Positions 61,012 through 64,000 of a DNA stretch of 64,000 nt are shown here, one piece after another. Numbering within the stretch: position 1 is the stretch's first letter; the number at the start of each line of letters is the position of its first letter. The stretch comes from Sinohyriopsis cumingii (taxonomy: Eukaryota; Mollusca; Bivalvia; Unionida; Unionidae): contig CM068825.1 of assembly GCA_028554795.2 (NCBI GenBank), forward strand, positions 97,519,451 through 97,583,450, in the 5' to 3' direction. A program made the position numbers and the translations under genes. A model generated the notes under the pieces. That model was not told where the DNA came from. It was given only the letters and a program-made list of their open reading frames with translations, and made no database searches.

Positions 61012-61675
61012 ATGGCACCAGCTATGGAGTCTTATACTGCAAGATTAGCTAGAGAAAGATTAGAAGCAATTACAAATTTTCTTCCCGTCCGTGTTTTTTT
61101 TTTTCAGACGAAAACTTCAAGAACGCCAAGAAGCACAAGTTGAATATGCAGAAGGTACAAAAAATTATTTCAACCAATTGTTGAACCAACCAAGAAAATT
61201 GTTACAGCAACTGATGCGACTCAAAAAGCTCTTGAAACACTACCTGTTGATATTGTTGGCCGTCTTCAAGCAGCTCAGCCACCACCCTGCACCACCCAGC
61301 AACCTCCTTAACCACAACCTGAAGTTCATATTGAACCTTTATCAAGAGTCAAAACTAAAATTATGGACAAATTTACGCCTCAAGGTATTGCCGCTATCAA
61401 AGACCCAAAACAAATATTTGCTATTACCTCGTTTGAAAAATATGAAAGAGATAACTATTTAAAACCCGAGTATATTAATACTCTAAAAGCTGCTGATTGG
61501 AGAAAAGATGTATATCGTGTCGTTACTAATACTCCACGAATCCAACCTCAGGAAGATATTTATAATTTTGAGGTCTTTGAGAGAATAAAGTAGATGAGTA
61601 TATTAAAGAAAACAAAAAACAAGATAGAAGACAAAAGGAAAATGAAATGAAGCAGCAACTTAAAAAGCAAAAGTA
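61012..61675 (+). pseudogene. Virus-like coiled protein, broken
   Basis: It starts MAPAMESYTAR at 61012. The frame is lost in a T-homopolymer near 61097 and again near 61190; a Pro/Gln-rich stretch with a stop follows at about 61308. A longer intact piece (61363-61593) reads DKFTPQGIAAI, FAITSFEKYERDNYL and YINTLKAADW. A one-base shift after 61590 leads into a Lys/Glu/Gln-rich coil ending near 61675. I do not know its function; position ahead of capsid genes suggests a virion or scaffold protein. Confidence 0.5.
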
Positions 61676-61808
61676 GAAAGATAACCCTTAAGATTATGGA
61701 AGAAAAACACGGATGAAACAACAAGTGAGAAAGAAGGAGCAACCGGAAGTGGTTTTCTACTCAAGGAAGTTGTTTTATTGCTTGTCCTAACAATGTTCTT
61801 TCTGACGT

Positions 61809-61973
61809 AGATTAGAAATTCTGATCGGAAGAAAACGCGCAGGAAATAATTCTCCAGAAAGTATTAATGAAATATCTGATATATGTCAAAGATTATTTAC
61901 AGGAGGCGTTATGGATCGTAATATTTATCATTCTCTCATTAACGAAATTGTAGATTATTATCACAGCGACTAA
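61809..61973 (+). pseudogene. Small virus-like ORF (54 residues)
   Basis: Open from 61809 to a stop at 61971-61973 with no in-frame Met at its beginning, so the true start is lost or upstream. It contains IGRKRAGNN near the start and ends INEIVDYYHSD. No known domain; its place between two virus-like genes suggests it belongs to the same block or is the tail of the preceding gene. Confidence 0.4.
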
Positions 61974-62007
61974 AAAAAGAACTAATTAATCAGCATGTAA
62001 TTTAAAA

Positions 62008-62453
62008 ATGATTATATACACTGCTCAACGTGAACCGATCATGGTCAGGGTGATAAACTCACGATTGCCAACTTACTAAGCGATTTACGGAGATGGACTC
62101 GGTGATGTTGTTCAAGGTTTATTCAGAAGGATAGCCCCAAAAGCAATACCGACTGCAAAACAACTACGAATGAAATCTATTGATTTTGTTCGTAAAAAAG
62201 TCCTAGCGCATTTGGTAATGTTGCTGGTAAAGCATTCTCGGCAATCAAGGACAGACTAGCACGATTAATTCGACGAAAACCACACCTTGTAAAATTACCC
62301 AGCACTGAAGTTATGCCTGCAAATGTCAGTAAAATAATAAATCAAGCTGCAAATCAAAAACTAACAGAATTGGCTAATATACCCCAGTCAGAAAAAGAAA
62401 AAAATATAATGGCAAGTTTAATAGCAGGAAGTGGTCTTCGTGTTAGACGATAA
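62008..62453 (+). pseudogene. Gly-rich basic virion-type protein, broken
   Basis: From the ATG at 62008 the frame meets a stop after 23 codons, then continues GDGLGDVVQGLFRR, a Gly-rich amphipathic segment rich in Arg and Lys. A frameshift near 62205 leads to DRLARLIRRKP and a C-terminus ending GSGLRVRR at 62453. Small basic proteins with a Gly-x-Gly-x-Gly opening commonly precede capsid genes in Polinton-like elements, where they are thought to be minor virion components. Assignment is by position and composition. Confidence 0.45.
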
Positions 62454-62467
62454 CAATTATAATAAAA

Positions 62468-63775
62468 ATGTTCAAGCGTATATCCAATCCAGCGTTCGAT
62501 ATATACGCACCTGTTCTTAAAGATGAATCCATACGTGATTATCAGTTTTATTCTTATGACGCACGTGTACCAAATCAGCGTGGTCGAATCGAATTACAAG
62601 TTGAAGATACAAGTAGATATTTTTTACCTGCTGAAGCGTTTATTGAAGTAGAAGGTAGACTTTTGAAAGCAGATGATACAGCTTACGGAATTGGTGATCG
62701 AGTTGGTTTTGTTAATAATGGTGTCATGACATTATTTAACAGTGTCATATGCATGATTGACGGAAAAATATCGAATGGTGTCTCGAAAATGTTGATATTG
62801 CTACGACGATATTGGGTCTGGCAAGATACAGCGATGATTACTCGAATTCAACTGGTCCGTTAATGATGTTTGCAATGGATACTACTGATCAGCCTGAGAG
62901 TAATAACGTAACACTAAATGCAGCTGGAACTGAAGATGCATCGATGAACGAAAATTTAAACTTAGGATTTTCCGCACGTAGATCAATGTTAAATGGAGAA
63001 GAAAATTTTTCATGTGTAATTCCATTATCACATATCTTTTGATTTTGTAGAAATGTTAGAAAAGTTATATTTGGAGCTAAACACACTGTGGTACTTGTAA
63101 GAAAAGCCACTGACAATGATGCACTCTGGCGACCTAATGCAGTTGATACTGGTAAAGTAATACTAGCAAAACTGTGACTATGGATGCCGGTAATGACTCC
63201 ATCTCTTGCTGAAGAAGAAAAACTAATTGCTTTTATGAATTGGTGGTAAATCATTGTTATCATGATTGACGATGACTACAGATAGCGTCCAAAGTAATGC
63301 AGCTGGGTTATTCACATGGCAAATAGCATCACAGCAAGACGTTTCTGCACCACGATATATATTCATCGCATTTTAGGAAAATACTAGAATAGATTCATAG
63401 GAACGAAATCCAATGGTATTTGACACACTTGGAGTTTCTGAAGTTGCTTTGAGGATAAACGGATATCAAGAACCATCTGAAGAAGTTTTGTTAAATTTTG
63501 ATTAAACTCATGTTGCACGTGCTTATCATCGGTTGATGACATTTATGGGGCGTGATCAAAATGTTGACACTGGTTTACAAATATCGCAGCGGGATTTCAC
63601 AACATTATATCCGATCTATTACTTTTCGTTGGAACATTTAGATTTATTCAGGCAATATGTGGTTGATATACACTTCCAAGCTCGTGTAGCTCGACTGCCC
63701 GCTGGTGGCTATAGAGCAATCACTGCTATACTCAGCGACAATTCAATGTTACTTGAAGGTGTTGTGGACGAATGA
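62468..63775 (+). pseudogene. Major capsid-like protein, broken
   Basis: It starts MFKRISNPAFDIY, 14 bp after the preceding gene. The first ~110 codons are intact and strand-rich, with DTSRYFLPAEAFIEVEGRL. Frame breaks occur near 62780 and 63043, and several stops lie between 63.17 and 63.51 kb. The end (63533-63775) is open and contains RDFTTLYPIYYF and a C-terminal strand region ending at 63775. Length (~435 codons) and pattern resemble the capsid-like family repeated in invertebrate genomes and attributed to double-jelly-roll viruses. This attribution is from recall of family character, not from a search. Confidence 0.55.
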
Positions 63776-63810
63776 GAGTTACTGAGTAGAAAACATGTAA
63801 TTAAATTGCT

Positions 63811-64000
63811 CATGATATTTATGTTATATAGTCACGTTAATGTCGCTCTGACTTCTGGTCACGTGAAAAAATTACAATCAAAATTTGCAACTAAATGCGG
63901 AACAAAAATAACGCTAAAAAAAGATAAAATTTCTAGTGGTGTTCCAAACAAATTATCATTAACTAAGATTCAACTCAGACATTTTAATAAGGCTTTAGAA
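63811..64000 (+). CDS. Small basic virus-like protein, start only
   Basis: An ATG at 63811 opens a frame that stays clear to the window edge (63 codons). It is Lys-rich with Leu-Thr-x-Gly-x-x-Lys-Lys at residues 13-19 and a second Leu-Thr-Lys-x-Gln pattern near residue 52. It follows the capsid-like gene by 35 bp. Unlike its neighbours the visible part has no break. The remainder lies outside the window, so whether the gene is intact is unknown. Confidence 0.5.

Larger units (their letters stand above)
61012..64000 (+). mobile_element. Integrated virus-like element, structural gene block (partial)
   Basis: Five decayed coding regions follow head to tail on one strand with gaps of tens of bases to about 200 bp: a long coiled protein, a 54-residue protein, a Gly-rich basic protein, a capsid-like protein of ~435 codons, and the start of a small basic protein at the edge. 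Compactness, gene order and the capsid-like member recall structural blocks of Polinton/adintovirus-like or related DNA viruses in invertebrate genomes. No integrase, polymerase, ATPase or terminal repeat lies in the window, so the exact lineage is open. Multiple stops and frameshifts show that this copy is inactive. Confidence 0.6.

Noticed and set aside
1-64000. CRISPR array or bacterial operon
   Set aside because: No regularly spaced identical short repeats with unique spacers; spliced exons and animal transposons show eukaryotic nuclear DNA.

Overview
This window is AT-rich animal nuclear DNA. The kind of host is inferred, not proven: large repeat-filled introns, tRNA-derived SINEs, piggyBac, hAT, Tigger and LINE relics, and a virus-like gene block together suggest an invertebrate, plausibly a bivalve mollusc or another lophotrochozoan.

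Host gene. One conserved cellular gene is supported: adenylosuccinate synthetase (ADSS) on the minus strand. Six coding exons with matching phases and GT-AG junctions were found at 54592-54762, 40580-40682, 23427-23540, 17817-17874, 10528-10573 and 3416-3477. They encode the first ~185 residues; the rest lies beyond the left edge. Introns are about 13.9, 17.0, 5.6, 7.2 and 7.0 kb, so nearly everything from 3.4 to 54.6 kb is intron, and 3.4 kb leftwards is intron 6 as far as can be seen. The promoter side (54.76-54.9 kb) holds a good E2F-type site, a perfect CRE palindrome and a possible start-stop upstream ORF.

Intron content. The introns are a layered transposon record: three copies of one TTAA-flanked piggyBac-type MITE; a longer piggyBac relic inserted in a LINE 3' end; an inverted-dimer piggyBac element with ~1 kb arms; a Tigger/pogo element with TA duplications; a 3.0 kb hAT relic and a hAT-type MITE with 8-bp duplications; two LTR-like repeats with 4-bp duplications, one of which split a 63-bp minisatellite; two copies of one SINE; several minisatellites; and a degenerate satellite filling much of intron 3.

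Right flank. Just upstream of ADSS, on the same strand, lies the most unusual item (55568-57227): a broken Gag-like coding region that ends in a CCHC zinc knuckle, a Gln/Lys/Thr-rich stretch and a charged tail, but begins with an unmistakable histone H3 N-terminal tail. It is bracketed by two copies of a ~115-bp perfect-hairpin repeat and followed by a separate 78-bp hairpin. From 61.0 kb to the right edge the plus strand carries a compact series of decayed genes resembling the structural-gene block of Polinton/adintovirus-like or related double-jelly-roll DNA viruses integrated in invertebrate genomes. It has multiple stops and frameshifts and continues past the window.
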